From Apus apus (Eukaryota; Chordata; Aves; Apodiformes; Apodidae): 64,000 nt of DNA. Within the stretch, counting starts at the first letter, position 1, and each line of letters opens with the position of its first letter. The DNA lies in the NCBI RefSeq assembly GCF_020740795.1, contig NC_067304.1:6190056-6254055 (forward strand). Direction: 5' to 3'. The notes below the pieces were generated by a model. The model saw only the letters and a program-made list of their open reading frames with translations. It was not told the origin of the DNA and searched no databases. Made by a program: the position numbers and the translations under genes. Shown here piece by piece: positions 1-14,300 of this stretch.

Positions 1-1420
1 TGTTGTCCCAGGCAGCCCAGCGTGTGGATCGGGACACAATGGCTCCTCACAGCAGCTGCTCCACATTCCTGCCCGCAGGGGCCGCAGCTGGGGATGCCCA
101 GGGGATGCCACGGGGAGAAGAAGTGGAAACTTGCCCTAAATTCTCCATCCTAAAAAAGAAAACCAACCCACTTCTGCAGTAGAAGTGTAGCCCAAATGTG
201 AGTCTGGCGCAGACACAAGCAGCTCCATCCCAAAGAAGTCGCTTTTCAATGAGAAATATTATGTCCTCTTTGTAGAAAGCAGATGCATGTTGTGCTTCCA
301 CTGAATGAAAATAATAAACTTTTAGAAAGGAGCAAAACAAAACACAACCCACAAAACAACGATTTTATGAAAACCTGCTAAACCTGCCCTGCTTTCAGCA
401 TCCACAGAAAACTCAGTCTCAACCCCCAGCATCAGCCCTGGCTAAGCACAAGCCACACGCCTGCTTTGGGTCAGTCTCTTTTTTTCCAGCACTCAGATTA
501 TTTTTTCTCCTGGGGATGGGGCTGGGAAGGACTCAGACTTCAGCACAACACAAATCCAGCCCTTTCAGTAAAGTGTAATAAACTTCTGCCCCTGACACAT
601 AGGAAAATGTTTTAAGGCAAGACTTTATAGAGAGCATCAATCACTCCAGAGGTGATGGAATTGCTGCAGAATTATAAGCAAGTCTGAAGTGTCTACAGAG
701 GACTCTAAACACTGTCTTCTATTTATTCTCTGTGTCCTTTGTAAATGTAAACTTCAGTGGAGTCCAGAGGCCCTTCCGTCTCCATGGCTTGTCAATCCAG
801 CACCTTTCACCACCACTAAAATCACAATTAAAAAAAAGGGGGATTACAAAAACAAACACAGAGCTCGCGCTCGCGAGTGATGGCTGCGGACTGTTGTGCT
901 GCCTCCCCTGGCAGCAGCAGCAGGATCCTGCCCCATCCCTGCCTCTTCCCACTATCGGCATGTGAGGGGAGACCCCCCCAGGGTCAGACCCTGGCCCCCC
1001 TGCCCAGTGACCGTCCCCCACGACGAGGGAGCAGTGGGGAGAGGCTGGAGGAGGGCGCGTGTCCCAGCCACAGCACCCACCCTGGGTGCCCACCTGTGAT
1101 CCCATCCCATGGAACAGGGAGAGAGAAACCTGGACTAAATCCTGGAGAAAACAGGGATGGAGACCTGCCTGGACACATGTGCAGCCATTCGTGCACTCAC
1201 GGTTTTTATCTCCTACAGACATTAGACCGGCAGTGAGGAGCAGCTAACGGTGCAACACTGAATAAACACAGATCATGGCGCTGAAAGGCTCCGAGAAGAT
1301 CAAGCAGAGGACAGTGCACTGACAGCAGGATGGAGCTGGGTGTGGGAGAGCCATCCCAGCTGGAATGCTGCTCAGAGGACGCAGCACAAAAGTGGGAAAT
1401 GACTTTTGCTTCCACAGACA

Positions 1421-1461
1421 GAAAAAAAAAAAAAAATTTATATATATATACACATATATAA
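1421..1461. repeat. A-rich and (TA)n simple repeat
   Basis: An uninterrupted run of A is followed by alternating TA and a short ATACAC stretch. It is a low-complexity tract of the kind that is often length-polymorphic. No retroelement body was recognised in front of it. Confidence 0.8.
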
Positions 1462-4400
1462 AAGCTCTTTAAATTTTGCAAGAAATCCACACTAAAAACT
1501 TCTCTTTGCCAAAACAGCTGGAAAAAAAAAATAATATTTTAAACTGTCCCACAGCTGCTCCAGGAAGGAAAAAATAGAAAAGGCCTGTTTTGAAAACTAC
1601 CTTGCACAAAAAACTTGATCCATCCCTGGATCATCCTCATCCCAGCTGGGGAACAAAGCCAGCACGTGCCACACGGGGCCTGGCGTGGGACACGCTGCAA
1701 TATTTTGTCCCTTCCTTTGAAGGGATCCTACGCACATGGAAATAAAACACTGGGACCCTTTTGATTATTTGCAATAGCAGATACTGTGGCAGATACAAGC
1801 AGCTCCTTCACACACGACTGTGCACATCACTGATCATCTTTAATACTGAGCAGAGCTGATGTTACACAGAGGAAAACTGCTGTGGCTGAGAGCACAGGTC
1901 ACAGCACAACCCACCTTACCTGTAGCTGAGGGATAGTCCCAGTTCCCTCTCATTCTGTCACCTTGCTGGGCAGGAACTCACATTTTCAGCTGGGATGTCA
2001 CTGGCTCTTGCCAGCAGCTCTAATCTTCTCAAAAATGTTTGCCCCAAAAGACAAGACAGAACACAATTATGTTGACAATAAAGCAGCATTTTCTATCCCA
2101 TTTGTGACTCCAGCTTGGCCTGGGCTGTCCAACAACCATTGAGAGCAAGATCAGCCCACTGACCACCAGCCTGGAAGGATGAGCCTCTGCCCGTGTGCTA
2201 AGAGGGATCATGATGAAATGCAGCTCCTTGCTGGTGAGTGCTCCTGAGCCAGCTGTTAACAGGAATGTGCTCATGATCCCCTGGCAGTGTCAGATCTGCC
2301 CACTACCTCATGCAGAGTCCTGTCTGGACACACGGAAATCCCCAGCCATGGCTGGGGGCAGCAGGATGTAATCCTGGAAGTCACCGTGTGCCCAGAGCAG
2401 TGAGCTGGGCCAGCAGCTCCTCCCCAGCACAACGACATGGCAGTGCACACACAGAGGTACCAACTCACCCTCCTGTAGAAGTCATCTTCTCCATCTTCTC
2501 CCTCCTCCATCTTTTAGCATTCTCCAGCAGCTCCCGTGTTGGCAGCAGGGCTTCTCCTCCTCCTCCATCTCAGCCTTCCTGCTGGCGATGGTGGCCACAG
2601 TTTGAACCCCAAGTGCTGGTGGCAGGAGATCTGTGCAGACAGGGAAGGGCAATATGGTCACGTTTGCAGCAGGTCCTTTTCCTGGCATACTCCAGAATTC
2701 CAAAACATCCCCCTGGCCCTGGCTGCTGCCACCCAGAGGTAATGCCAAGGGCTGATCCCCGTGGATTGCACCCCAGCCCTTCCCAGGGGCCAACCCACAC
2801 ACCCTGACCTCCCAGCTCACAGCCTGGCCACAGTATCTCTCCAAAGACAGATCATTTCCACTGTGGAGTTGCAGTAGCAAAACTGCAATACCAGCAAAAG
2901 CTGGCAGGGGATCCAGGGGCCAAGTCTGGAGTAAAATTCTGATAATGCTGTGTTTATATCAGGAATTTCTTTGGCAGATAAATCAAGGGAGTGAAGTAAC
3001 AGATGGGAACTAGCTGGAGACACCAACAGGAATTTCACTGCAGGGCCAGGTTTGGCAGCTCAGCTCTGGCAATGCCACTGCTGGGGCCACCTCTGCCCAG
3101 CAGCAGCATAAAGTTTAACAGGGACCGGTGCCACAGCCCCACACCAGAGCAAAGCAGCACCCAGAGCCAAACCCTCCACCACCAGCCAGGAGAGAGAGGA
3201 GCCAGGGCAGCCACTCATGTCCCTGGGCACACACCAGCTCGTGCTTCCAGCCCCACAGCCTTCAAGAAGTGATGGGCACCAACAGCATCACTAGAGGAAA
3301 GGTCTCATGCTCCTGTTGCCACCCACAGCCCTCACCCTACTGCCTGCTGGTTTTGCCAGCTCTGGACTCAGGTTCCATTTGGAGTTTAAAAACATACAAG
3401 GTCAAAATTCCCTCAAGAGCAGACAACAGCCCAGGCACAGCACGAGGCTCTGGTGTGTCGGTCAAGGGGGGCAGATGCCAGCCACCAGCACGGCTGCTTC
3501 TCATTCCCCACTGGCTGGGATGCCAAACTCCTCCCAGACTGGGGAGTTATTAGTCAGCCCCTCAGGAACATGCCACATGCTTGTCTGAACAGCACCAGCC
3601 CGCAGCCATGCCTGCATGCCCAGCGTCCACACGTGCTGGCCTGAGGAGCCACTGGCTGCCAAGTCTGGCAAAGGGGAGGGAGCAGATTTGCTGGGAGGTG
3701 AGACCACAGAGGAAAGCGTGGGAGACGCTTCCCCGGCTGCTGGCAAGAGGCAATGGCTGTCCCACCACCTCCTTCTTTTGGAGGGGAACGAGATGGTTCT
3801 GATTTCTGTCTGAATAACTGCAACAAGCCAAAACTCACCCTCAGCAAAACACGAGCAGGCAGACAGCACCAGTCCCACCAGAGCTGGGCAGACAAAAGCA
3901 CCAGGATGAAAGCTTTGTCCCACTTCAGCCCTGGCACAGCACCGGCTGTCAGAAATGACTCCAGAATGAGCTCTTTACGTTGTAGCTCCTGAAAAGGGAC
4001 CTGCTCCGGCTGCGTGTTCACCTCAGACTGCCTCTGCTCCTCCAGAGGAAAGCTGCAGCAGGAGCCGGGCACACGGGCTGGGAGCACCTGCAGGCAGATG
4101 TGGGAACGGGCAGCCGGGAGCCCGGTGCCTGGGAAGGACCTGGTCCACACGTGCTGCAGTTGGGGTTTAACTGTTCCCTGGGTTCTCGTAATAGCTCTCG
4201 CAATAAAGCTGCACGCGTTTTTTTACTGAGCATGATTTGTGAGAGCTGATGGGCTATTTTAGTGGCACAGCAGCTTGCTGAGGAAGCACCACTTCCCCAG
4301 CTGCTCCATCTTCCGGGCAGGCTGTGAGAGCTCCAGACCCAGGGCATCGACCTGATCCCAGCGGTCTCGCGCAGAGCAAGATCAGGCCAGGTTGGCCAGG

Positions 4401-5967
4401 GCAGGCTGGAGACTCTCGGATGTCTCCATAAATCTATCAAACCCTGCTCAGTGCTGCCTGCAAAGCTGTCAGCAGCCTCAGACCCGCAGCCACACACACA
4501 CACCGGCTGCTGCCGCGCCCCAGGTCCAGACCCCCTGGCGGGGCTGGCAGCGCAGCTCCAGCTCCCGTGTGTGCCGAGGAGGAGCGGAGCCCTGGCAGGG
4601 GCAGAGCCAGGCACCAGAGCAGCCCCGGCACTGCCACCCTGCCCCAGCTGCACAGGGCTCTGGGAGCGGGTCCTGGGGCCAGCCAGCTCCCTGCCCCGGG
4701 GCCCGGGCTGCTCCGGGCGAGCCGCTCGCTCCTCGGGCTGTGGCAGCGGAACATATGGGACCCGTTAGCTGGAAGCATATAAAATTCAAAGCTGTATTAG
4801 TCATCGGCTCCGTCATGTTCATTCCACCGCTGGTAGACACTGCTCTTGCAGAAGCAACCGACAACTGCTTGTGTTTCTACTGTCAGCTCCAATAAACAAC
4901 TGTGTTTCATGCTGCGGGGGGGAGAGGGGGCTCGGAAACTCGATCCAAAAATAACAAGTTTTAAGCACGATGTCCTCGCCAACTAAATGGCTCAGTCTCT
5001 CCCCCAGCTTGCCGCGCTGCGCTAGGGGAAGCAGGGTCTAAAAGCTGAGATGACCCGTGGCTGATAAATCACCGACCCCCCCCGTGCTGTCCCAGCAGCC
5101 CCCCACGAACCTGCCCCCGGCACCGCGTGTTCCAGCCTGCGGGGCCCCGAGAGTCACGCGCCATTAACATTCTCCGAGTGACATCTCCAAAACACTTCAG
5201 GGATAAATGGGTTGCTGGCTGATCTGCAACGCATTTAGGCAAAACTGTGAGGAGGTGTGTTGGTGGGGAGCCAGGGGCCGGACCCCGCCGGGGCCGCGCT
5301 CCCACGGGTGGCTGCGGTGCCGCGCTTGGCCCGTGGCCCCGGGGGGCTCCGCCGGGTCCAGCCCAGCAGCATCAGCTGCTAAACACGGCACACGAGGGGC
5401 TCAAGTGCCCAGGGACTGCTGGATAAACAGCCCCTGCGAGGGGGTGCTTCCCCCTGCAATGCAGGGACCCTCTCTCCTCAGCACAGGACAGGTCCCTTCT
5501 GCCACCACCAGACTGCCAGGGAAGGGTTGTGCCCCAAAACTGGGAAGGGTTTTGCATGGGTGTCTCAGGGGAGCATGTTCCCACTCGCACCTTCCCAAGG
5601 ATGTCACCTCGGGATGGGCAGCAGGATCAGCATCACTATCCACACACTTTATCACCTGCTCTCCTCATATGTTGTTCTCCAGTTCAAGCTCCAGCTGCCT
5701 GCAGACACCGGTGCCCTTGTGTCTTGTCTTCAAGTAAAGAAAAAGAATAAAATTAACAAACAGAGCAGGACCATGCACCCACAGGTCCCTGTGCAGCACA
5801 CAGCTGCCTCCAGCCCCAGCCAGGGGCACCAGCAGAGCCGAGATGGAGCCACTCCCACCATTCCCACCTCTACACGTGGAAACGCAACCTGCTGGGCACA
5901 GGGGATGTGCAGGGAGAGGTTCCTGCAGAGACAAACTGGAAGAGACAAGAAGAAATAAAGACACAGT

Positions 5968-5979
5968 GGGGGGGGGGGG
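5968..5979. repeat. 12-bp homopolymer G run
   Basis: Twelve consecutive G residues lie between a purine-rich stretch and CTTGGGACA. Its length is likely to vary between individuals and is prone to sequencing error. Confidence 0.8.
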
Positions 5980-8900
5980 CTTGGGACACACCCCCAGACC
6001 CAGGAGGTGACAGAACTCCCAGGCAGGAACCCACCAAGCTTAGCATGTCTGTCCCTTGTCAATAGCAACACCAGGCCCTGCACAAGGCCCAGCTGGAAAA
6101 AGAACCAAGGTCACTCATGCTCAGTTAGTGCAAGAAAAAAGGGTTTCGCAAGAATTTCTCTTCCCTACGTTTTGGAGGCGATGGGGAGTTCTGAGCTCTT
6201 AGAGGGCTGGGCAGCTGCTGCTGGAAAACCTGAGCTAGGGAGAGAAATGTCACCCCAAATTTATTGTATTTACTTTCTTCGGTGTTTTCAGAATATTTTA
6301 CCCTTCAATAGTTTATATTATACACATTTATCAGCTTTCCTTCAGGCTTTTAACCCCAGATTCACTGTCTCAGGTTATAGCAGAGTGATGAACTGGGTAT
6401 TCCTGAGGCTGAACGCTGGCATCTGCTCAGGGAATGGGCTGTAGCCAAAGTTTAAATCATCAAAAGACCAAAATGAACCCAAAACAAGGGCTGCTGTGCA
6501 CATGTACCTGGCACCATTGGCTTCCCACAGATCTCCTCACCTTCTCTCTGATGTGGGACTTCACAGATCTCAGAGGCACCCACACATTTTATTACTGGCT
6601 CTATCAACATATTCCTTTTTCATCAGCACTGGATTTTTTCTTTTTCAGGGGAAAGATGGGAAAAACTACATTTTGCCCAAAGAGGTTTGCCACTAAAACG
6701 GCCTATTTTGTAGAAATATTATTTTCAAAGAGCATTTACAGCCCTCCAAGAAACCAAGGCAGCCACCAGTGCAACAAACCCCAGAGGGTGAAACCGTTGA
6801 GGTCAGAGAAAAATCACAGAAGTCAAGAGTGGACGTGAGCAAAAATAGCATTTAAAGCCTGGAAAAAGTATAGGTAATGAGTAAAATTAATTCCCTGGCT
6901 GTGAAACTGTAGAACACTGCAGCCCCAGGAGCAGACAATGGGATGAGATCCGGGATTTCCCCGCACTCTGGCCAGTCCCAGCGGAGCGCCCGCCAGGTCC
7001 AGGCTGTGCCCGGGGCCATAACCTGCTCAGGAAAGGTCAAAGGAACCCACACAGCCTTGCACCATTCCCAGGGTGGTACACAATTCCCAGGCTTTCCAGG
7101 GGCTCACTTCCCAAAGGCAAGAAGGTGAAGGGGCCAGAGACACCCGCAGCGAGTCCAGTGCCTGGAAAGGCTGGAGAACCTCCCCCAGCAAGGGGATAAT
7201 GCGCGCTCCCGCTGGCAGGATTAGCCATATAGCAGGACAGCTGAATTAACAGGATTAGGCTCTTGGGAACACCAGTGGAAATCCAGCTCCGTGTGCTCCC
7301 TGCTGTGCAGCCCCCACTCCCACAGCCTCCCCTTAGTCCCCAGATGGGGGATACACTCCAGGCTTGTTTGAAATGTCATAACAAGGTGTTGGGCTGAACT
7401 CCTCTCACATGCACAGGGAATGGGCTCCCCTTTCCACCAGCCACAGGGGATTTGGGCTCCTCCTTTGTCCATGCTGAGCCCAGCCTTCCCACTGCCCCCC
7501 AGGCATCACCTCACAGGACCAGGAGCTGCCACACCAGGGTGCCCAGAACCAATCCTGTGCTTACCCAGCAGCACATGCTGCCCTCATCCCAGCCACCACT
7601 CCTGCCGAAACCCTGGTGAGCCACAGCCTGTGGGGCTTGGAAAAGACAGCACAAGGCAATGCCCTTGGAGCTGGGATCCCCTCCCAGCATCTCCAGAAGC
7701 AAGTCAGAGCCCACCAGGAGCACTGGTGGGCACAGGGGCAGCCTGTCACCCCGGGCACCACAAGCAGACAGGCAGGAGAGGAGCTGAAGAGTCCTCTCCA
7801 CTTCAGGTTTGATACCCCTGTTATCAAGGGTAGGTCCTTCCAGTAACTCTGGGTCAAACCTTCCATTTCCATAAAAACACAAACCTTCAGGTGTCCAATG
7901 TAAGGATCTGCTCCACATTCCTCCAGAAAGCCCAGATTCTTCCCAAGCCAGACTCCCCATCCACCAGGATTGACTGAATAATCTGCTCAGAAGCAAATCC
8001 CAAACACAGCTCAGTGAGGTGCTGCTCTCATCACCTCTTTCCTTAACAGCAGATTTGCACCAGACCAGCTATTTTTAGGGCATGGGGGAAACACCAAGCA
8101 AACCAGAGCTGCCCAATTAGCAGGTTAGCAATGATCCTCACCTGCTCCAGCCTGCAGGCTCCACAAAGCTCCATGCTGACTCCCAACACAGCAGCATCTG
8201 GTTTATCAGAGCAGAAGCTCTGTTCTCTGCACACCAGGCTGAAAGCACAGCTTGTTGCTCCGGCTCCTTGTTGGATTTCAGAGAGACAGGCAACTGAAAA
8301 GATGATCCAATTTAGCCACAGTTCATTATCTGACATAGCATGACACAGGGACACTTGCAGACATAATCCAGCTTCCTCCTGCCCTGCAAGATGTATTGAC
8401 CAAAGGCAAGAAAACGGAGCATTAATAGCTCTCTGCTGTGCAGATGAATCTGGGCGGCAGCAATGAGATTCTTTGGGCTATTTCTATCCCATCTCACACA
8501 AGAGTCAATCAGAAGCTTTTACAGACTTCCATTAAATTTCTCTCCACTAAAAGCAATGCAACAGAGATCAGAATGTCCTCTTTTCTACACTTTTCTGATA
8601 TTTTTTAAAATGCTAAAACTCTTCAGCTTCTAGCTGAGCTTAAGATAAAAGTTAACCCCTGAACCATGCCAGCATCTTTCATGTACAGCACAATGCAGAG
8701 AGGGCTTTTCATAGCGAGTTTGGATCTGTAATGTGTATTTCAGCCTGTCTCTGTGTGTTCCCTTCCTCACCTGCCTCTGGCAGCCAGGGAACAAGGGCAA
8801 CACCCAACTTCACACCTGCCTTTGTGGAGCAGCTCTCTGGGGAGGTCGTGTCAAGAAAGCAGCTCCTGGCCCTGCAGTGGGGTGTGCCAGACCTCCCAGC

Positions 8901-9089
8901 CCTGCTCCACAGACGGCTAGGGGTGCAAGACTAAAGGGGGACACGGAGCAGAGGACCACACCTGGACACCAGGACCCTCCCACGAGCAGCGTCTGCTTCT
9001 CCCTGCCCACCCAGAATCACACATGGGAAACCCTGTTCCCTTCCTCCCCATCAGCCAAGCAGCCTGTCTGCTGTCCTGGCAGGGGCCAC

Positions 9090-9133
9090 GGTCTGTAATG
9101 CCCTGTTATCCGGTCTGTAATGCCCTGTTATCC
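9090..9133. repeat. Perfect 22-bp tandem duplication
   Basis: The unit, beginning GGTCTGTAATG and ending TTATCC, occurs twice back to back with no mismatch, and a partial third copy (GATCTGG) follows. The perfect identity points to a recent duplication by slippage. Confidence 0.9.
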
Positions 9134-11106
9134 GATCTGGAGTTCTCTGGCCTTTCCTCTCAGGGGGACAGTCCTTCAAGCCCATTCAGGGACTATGAGT
9201 CACTGAAGAAGCACTTAAAATCCATCCTGGATGATAAGGTTAGAGCTCTGTGAAGTGCATTTCCTGCCCTAGTTTGGAGTTACGGGCTCTCCACACTTCC
9301 TTGCCTATTCCACCTTCCCTTTCTCTTTCCAAATTCCCCACCTGACAAGCTGCAGGATGGCAAGTGGTTCAGCAGAGACTCACCTGGGCTGGCTGGCAGC
9401 AGCAGGGACTACGTGGCAGAACAAAAAATGTGGGAACTTAGGGTCACGAAAGGTGCTGTGATCCTGCTGCCAGCCCATGAGCAGCTCCTCCGCCCACCCC
9501 TGGTGTCTGGGAGAAGAGTCTGGGCTAGAGGGGCTCGATCCTGCAGGGCTGCAATCCACGCCGAGGGCAGAAAAGACTCAGAGTAACAGAAAAGGCAACT
9601 CACAGTCACTGAGCTGGCGCTGGCCACGCCTGAGTCCTGCAGGGTGAACGGGGCTCCCTGTGCCAGGAGGGGTCAGCAGAGCCAGGGGGCTCCCACCGCC
9701 CCTTGGTGAAGGTGAATTCCCTGCTGGAGAGCCCTGGAGCAGGCGAGCACCAAGCTGGGGTTGGTGACAGCAGCAGTAAATCATCATCACCATCAGGTCC
9801 TCGTCCGAACTGCATCCCCGGCTCGGCAGCGTCCCCCTCGCTATCAGCTGTCTCGGATAAGAAACTTGCCTTACATTAGTGAAATGATTATTCTTAATAC
9901 TTAGACACCGATCATATTCCCAAGGAAAAGGAAACATAAATCCATACTTACACTGACAGCGACAACCCACATCCCTAGATACAAGGGAACTAATTAAGCC
10001 TGGTCCTTCCAGCCAAAGCCCAACCAGTCTGTTTGTACAAGCTTTGCAGTCAAAGTCTGTGCAGGATTTGGCCCTATTTCCCCATTTTTATTAATCACAG
10101 GAAAAAATCTCCATTTAGAAACAATGCTAGTGACATACCTGATAGGGTTTTTTTTTTTCCCCTTGGCCACTTACCACTTGGCAACAGAGATGAAGTTCTG
10201 GCTCTGCAAAACATTTTAAAACCTGTTTCTGTTCCAATTCAGCATCACCCGCCCCAAAGCTCTCCAGGTTATCTGTAAAAGAAAACCCAGAGAAATGGAT
10301 GGCTTGCAATGCTTCAACTGATAAAGTCTAAATATGTTATTTCAGCGGTAATTTTGTTTTGCATTATAAAGTAGAATGAAAATGTTAACAGACACAGAAC
10401 AAAAAGTCATTGGAAATTAAAAAGATTGCTTTGAAAATGAAGAAACAGAACATTTTTCTGCCCTGGGAAGAACCTTCCCTTTCCCCCAAAGGTTGACAGA
10501 GTTTCACAACACATTTCAAGTTTGATATCCCATGCTCTGGGGGGAACCGGGCTGTCCCTGCTGGGGAGGGTGAGGGGAAGCTCCAGCAGCAAAGAAAACA
10601 GCTGGAAACCCTGAGATGACACCCCAGCAGGCTGGTCCCTCCAGGTGGGCTCCAGTGCCCCTGTGTCTGTTCAGGCTGGGCTTTGTGGGGGGCTTTGTGC
10701 TCCCAACTCCGGTTTCAGCCTCTCCAGCAGTGTCCAGAGCAGCTCGGGGAGTCCCTGCCGGCACGGGGTGGTGGCCACTCCCAGGGCACAGGACAGGTGG
10801 GACACAGAACAGGTAGGACACAAGACAGACACCCCACCCCGCTCTGCTCCCATAAAAACCTTCCTCAATCCTTTGCCTGGTTATAAATAAAGCAGCCGCT
10901 GACCTCGGAGATTAATCAGTGCGCCGGTGTCTCTGCGGGATGTCACCCCGTGTTTTTCCACAGGCCTGTCAAATTTCAGCCCCGTCTGATGTGCCGATGA
11001 CAGCCGGGCCAGCCCTGCCAGACAGCGCCGGGCCGGCCGGGCCGGCAGAGGGAGAAGCGGAGGTCGCAGGATTGATGGCGGTTCCTCCCCGCTTTGCCCC
11101 CCGAGC

Positions 11107-11391
11107 CCCGCACACACCCCGCGCACACCCCGCACACACCGCGCACACACCCCGCACACACCCCGTGCACACCGCGCACACACCCCGCACACACCCCGCA
11201 CGCACCGAGCGCACACCCCGCACACACCCCGCACACACCCCGCACGCACCCCGCACGCACCGCGCACGCACCCCGCACGCACCCCGCACACACCGCGCAC
11301 ACACCCCGCGCGCACCCCGCACGCACCCCGCACGCCGCGCACACACCCCGCACGCACCCCGCACACACCGCGCACACACCCCGCACACACG
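11107..11391. repeat. GC-rich CG/CA minisatellite
   Basis: About 285 bp consist of variant 8- to 12-bp units such as CGCACACACCC and CGCACGCACCC. The array alternates pyrimidine and purine over long stretches (CGCACACAC), which is the pattern that can adopt Z-DNA. It lacks stop codons in several frames on both strands, so it creates long spurious open frames rich in H, T, P, A or in C, V, R, G. It lies about 4.5 kb upstream of the WNT2B start codon. Unit variants are interspersed, as expected for an old minisatellite with repeated expansion. Confidence 0.9.
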
Positions 11392-14300
11392 CCTCTGAGG
11401 GATGACGGAAACCGGGGCTGCTTGGCGCAGCGCAGGTATTTGTAGGTGTTATTGCACCATTTCTGGCTTCTGGAGATTTTTATGACTGCAGCAGCTGGAT
11501 CCGTGCATCCATCCGAGTCCGGTTGCTCCTGCACACCGAGCTGTGCCCTCCCCGGCCGAGAGAAGCCCGGTGGGAGGGAGGGAAGGATGGGGCCACCTCC
11601 AGACTGATGCTGCAGACCAGGATGGGTCCCGTGATGGGAAACCGGCTCTTCCCAGGTCACCACATCTGGGAGATGCCTCCAGGAAGGCACAAAACTTCCT
11701 GAGTGGAAACCTGTGTCTGACATCAGGCACGGTTTTAATTTCACTATTCGATCTTTACCTGTGCTTGTAGCTGAACCTGCTGCCCCAACATCTTCCCACA
11801 CTTACCTGCCAGTAGTTTCCCACCTCCAGCTGGGCACTGGTTGGCATGCACAGGAGGGGGATTGTCCCCACATTGTGTGTGCCCAGATACCGATGGTGGT
11901 CAAAGGGTTACCAACACCACGTGGCTGCCAAGCCGGGTGCTGCATGTCCACACAGCAATGCATCAATTAATCTGGGAAGGAATAAAGCAATTAACAAGGG
12001 AATCAGGGGACAGACTAACAAAGCCTGTGCTCTCCTCAAAGGGCTGGCTCGTGCCTGTTTGTTTGGCTCCTGTTTCTATGGTGGTGGAGGCTGTTACGAA
12101 GGGCCAATTCATCGTTCGGTTATTTGTAGCTATCCAAAATGTATTCTTAGCCTCTCAGACTTCCGAGAGATAGCTGGGGACTAACCAGGGGGCTCGGCTG
12201 CTGGGAGCTGTTGTTCTGTTGGAGGATAAAAGACCTTCCTTTCATAACCAAGAACTGAAGTGGTCAGTGCTCAGCGCACCTGAGGCTGCAGCTCAGTGCT
12301 CACCACTTGGTTTCCTTTACCAAAGCAGACAGAGGGGGCTTGCAGAGAGCACCCAGCTCTCATGGCCGTTGTGTCCCAGTGCTGCTCCCAGCAAGAAGCC
12401 CCTTACCTGTTTCCAGCCAGGGACTGCTTCTCCTCCAGCATCTTCCTTGGCACAGGCTGCGCGATGAGAGGATCTGAGGCCAGCTCTGCCAGCAACATGG
12501 AGCAGGACACTGCCACAAGCCTTGGGCTGTGCTGTGGCTGCTGTGCTGGGCAGTGATGATGTCCAGCACCATGTCCTTGTGGTGCCCAGGCCCTGCTGTG
12601 CTGTGGCCAGACAGGAGATGAGCAGGGGCTGTGCCTGGCACTCTGTCCTCGCCAGCATGCAGCCCCTCACTTGTCCCTTCTGCACCAGTTCAGGAGCTTC
12701 TCTGGTAGCTTCTCACACTACCTATCCTAAAACAAATTCCCAATAAATATGTTTATAATGGGGCTTTGTTGCCTCAGAAAATAGGTTTCCCATGAGGTCA
12801 GCCAGCCAGGTACTGAGGGTCATCTCAGGACAGTGATTTTTCCCCTTGGGTTTCCAGGTGGCTGTGACTATGCAAGGCTCAAGTTATTCCTGGGGCTGCC
12901 ACATGAAAGGTTAGCTTCCGAGCTGTGCCCAGCGTGGGTATTTTGGAGGTGCAGCAACTGCTCTGCCATCTCCACTAGCTCAACGTGCTCCTGGCACAGC
13001 CCCAGCACCTGTGCCTGCACAATCACAGCAGGAACACAGCCTCACGGCCAGGGAGACAGCTGGGGGGACAGAGAAACCACTCTGCTTAAGCAAGCCCCAC
13101 TCACAGGCAGAGCCCTCACCCACAGGAGGGTGGCCCAGCAAGACCATGCTGCCTTCACCTCTGTGAAAAGATGGGGACACTTTTGCAGAGCAAGTGCGGT
13201 GCTGGCAGACCCTTGGCTTGCAAACCCTGCCTGACAGTGCCCCAGCTCCCTGTGGGCTGGATGCCTCCTATGGGGCAGCTGGTCAGGACAGGGAATGCCA
13301 CAGACTGTCCTCACCTCTGCTTTCCTCCCCAGGGGTAACACCAAGCCTGGGCTGTCCCTCTGCCCTTTGCTGCAGCTCCATGCTGTGCAGGCGTGACAGT
13401 GGCTTCCAAGCCTGAGCAGCCACCTCCTTCACCACTGGAGTGAGTCCCTGGAGTGACCGACCTGCTAAGAAAATAGAGAGCTCATTCCTTTGAAGTTAAT
13501 GAATCGTGAAAGCCTTTGAAAGCAGAGCCTTGTTTATTTACTCGCAGCAGCTCATGAGGATGAAGCGCACAGACATCCCCAGCGCTGCCCACGTGAACGA
13601 AGAGCAAATGTGGGTCTGTCTGCCGAGCAGCAGCTGGAGGAGCGAGGGCTGCCCCAGCCTCCTGCACTGCCAAATGCAGGGGAGAGCCTGACACTAACCC
13701 CGGGGAGCCCAGGGGACAGTCCTGGGCTGTCAGTCAGGTCCTGAGGAGGAGAGCATCAAAATAAGTGCCGAAGTTGACCAAGAAATTCAGTATGCTGGGA
13801 GCACACCCTGCCTGAGCATGTCCCTTCAACATCTAAATTCAGCTGCAACCCCTCCCCAGACACCCATTGCCCTTCCAGGACTGGCACCACTGCCTGCACC
13901 AACTGCCTCTTGTCCTCATCCTGGAGCCCATCACAGCCTGACCCAGAGGTCCCCTTCCCAGTACCGTGTCACCTCCAAGACCTGCACACCCAGGTGAACA
14001 CCCAGGAATGTGGTGCCTCCCTTCCCCACCAGAGCAGGGCACAGAGAACTCAGTCTCCACTCTCTGAATGAAAACAATCCACAAAAGAGAAAAGCCCATG
14101 AAATGCCAACAGCAGAGACCCCAGCCTGCTATCCTGTCTGCCTTGATGGGTCTGCTGAACAATGCCCAGCCTTCCGCACGGGGCTGGAAACACCAGCCTA
14201 CTCCACGCAAGTGCTTTCTGAAGCTGTAATGCAAGGTTCCATCTGGGCTCTCAGACAAAAGAACAGCACCCTACCAGCACCAGCTTCATGTCGCTGCAGT

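Noticed and set aside
10881-11801. 306-codon open frame on the - strand, Cys/Val/Gly/Arg-rich in the middle
   Set aside because: The repetitive middle is the minisatellite translated; several frames on both strands are open across it, with no domain or splice support.
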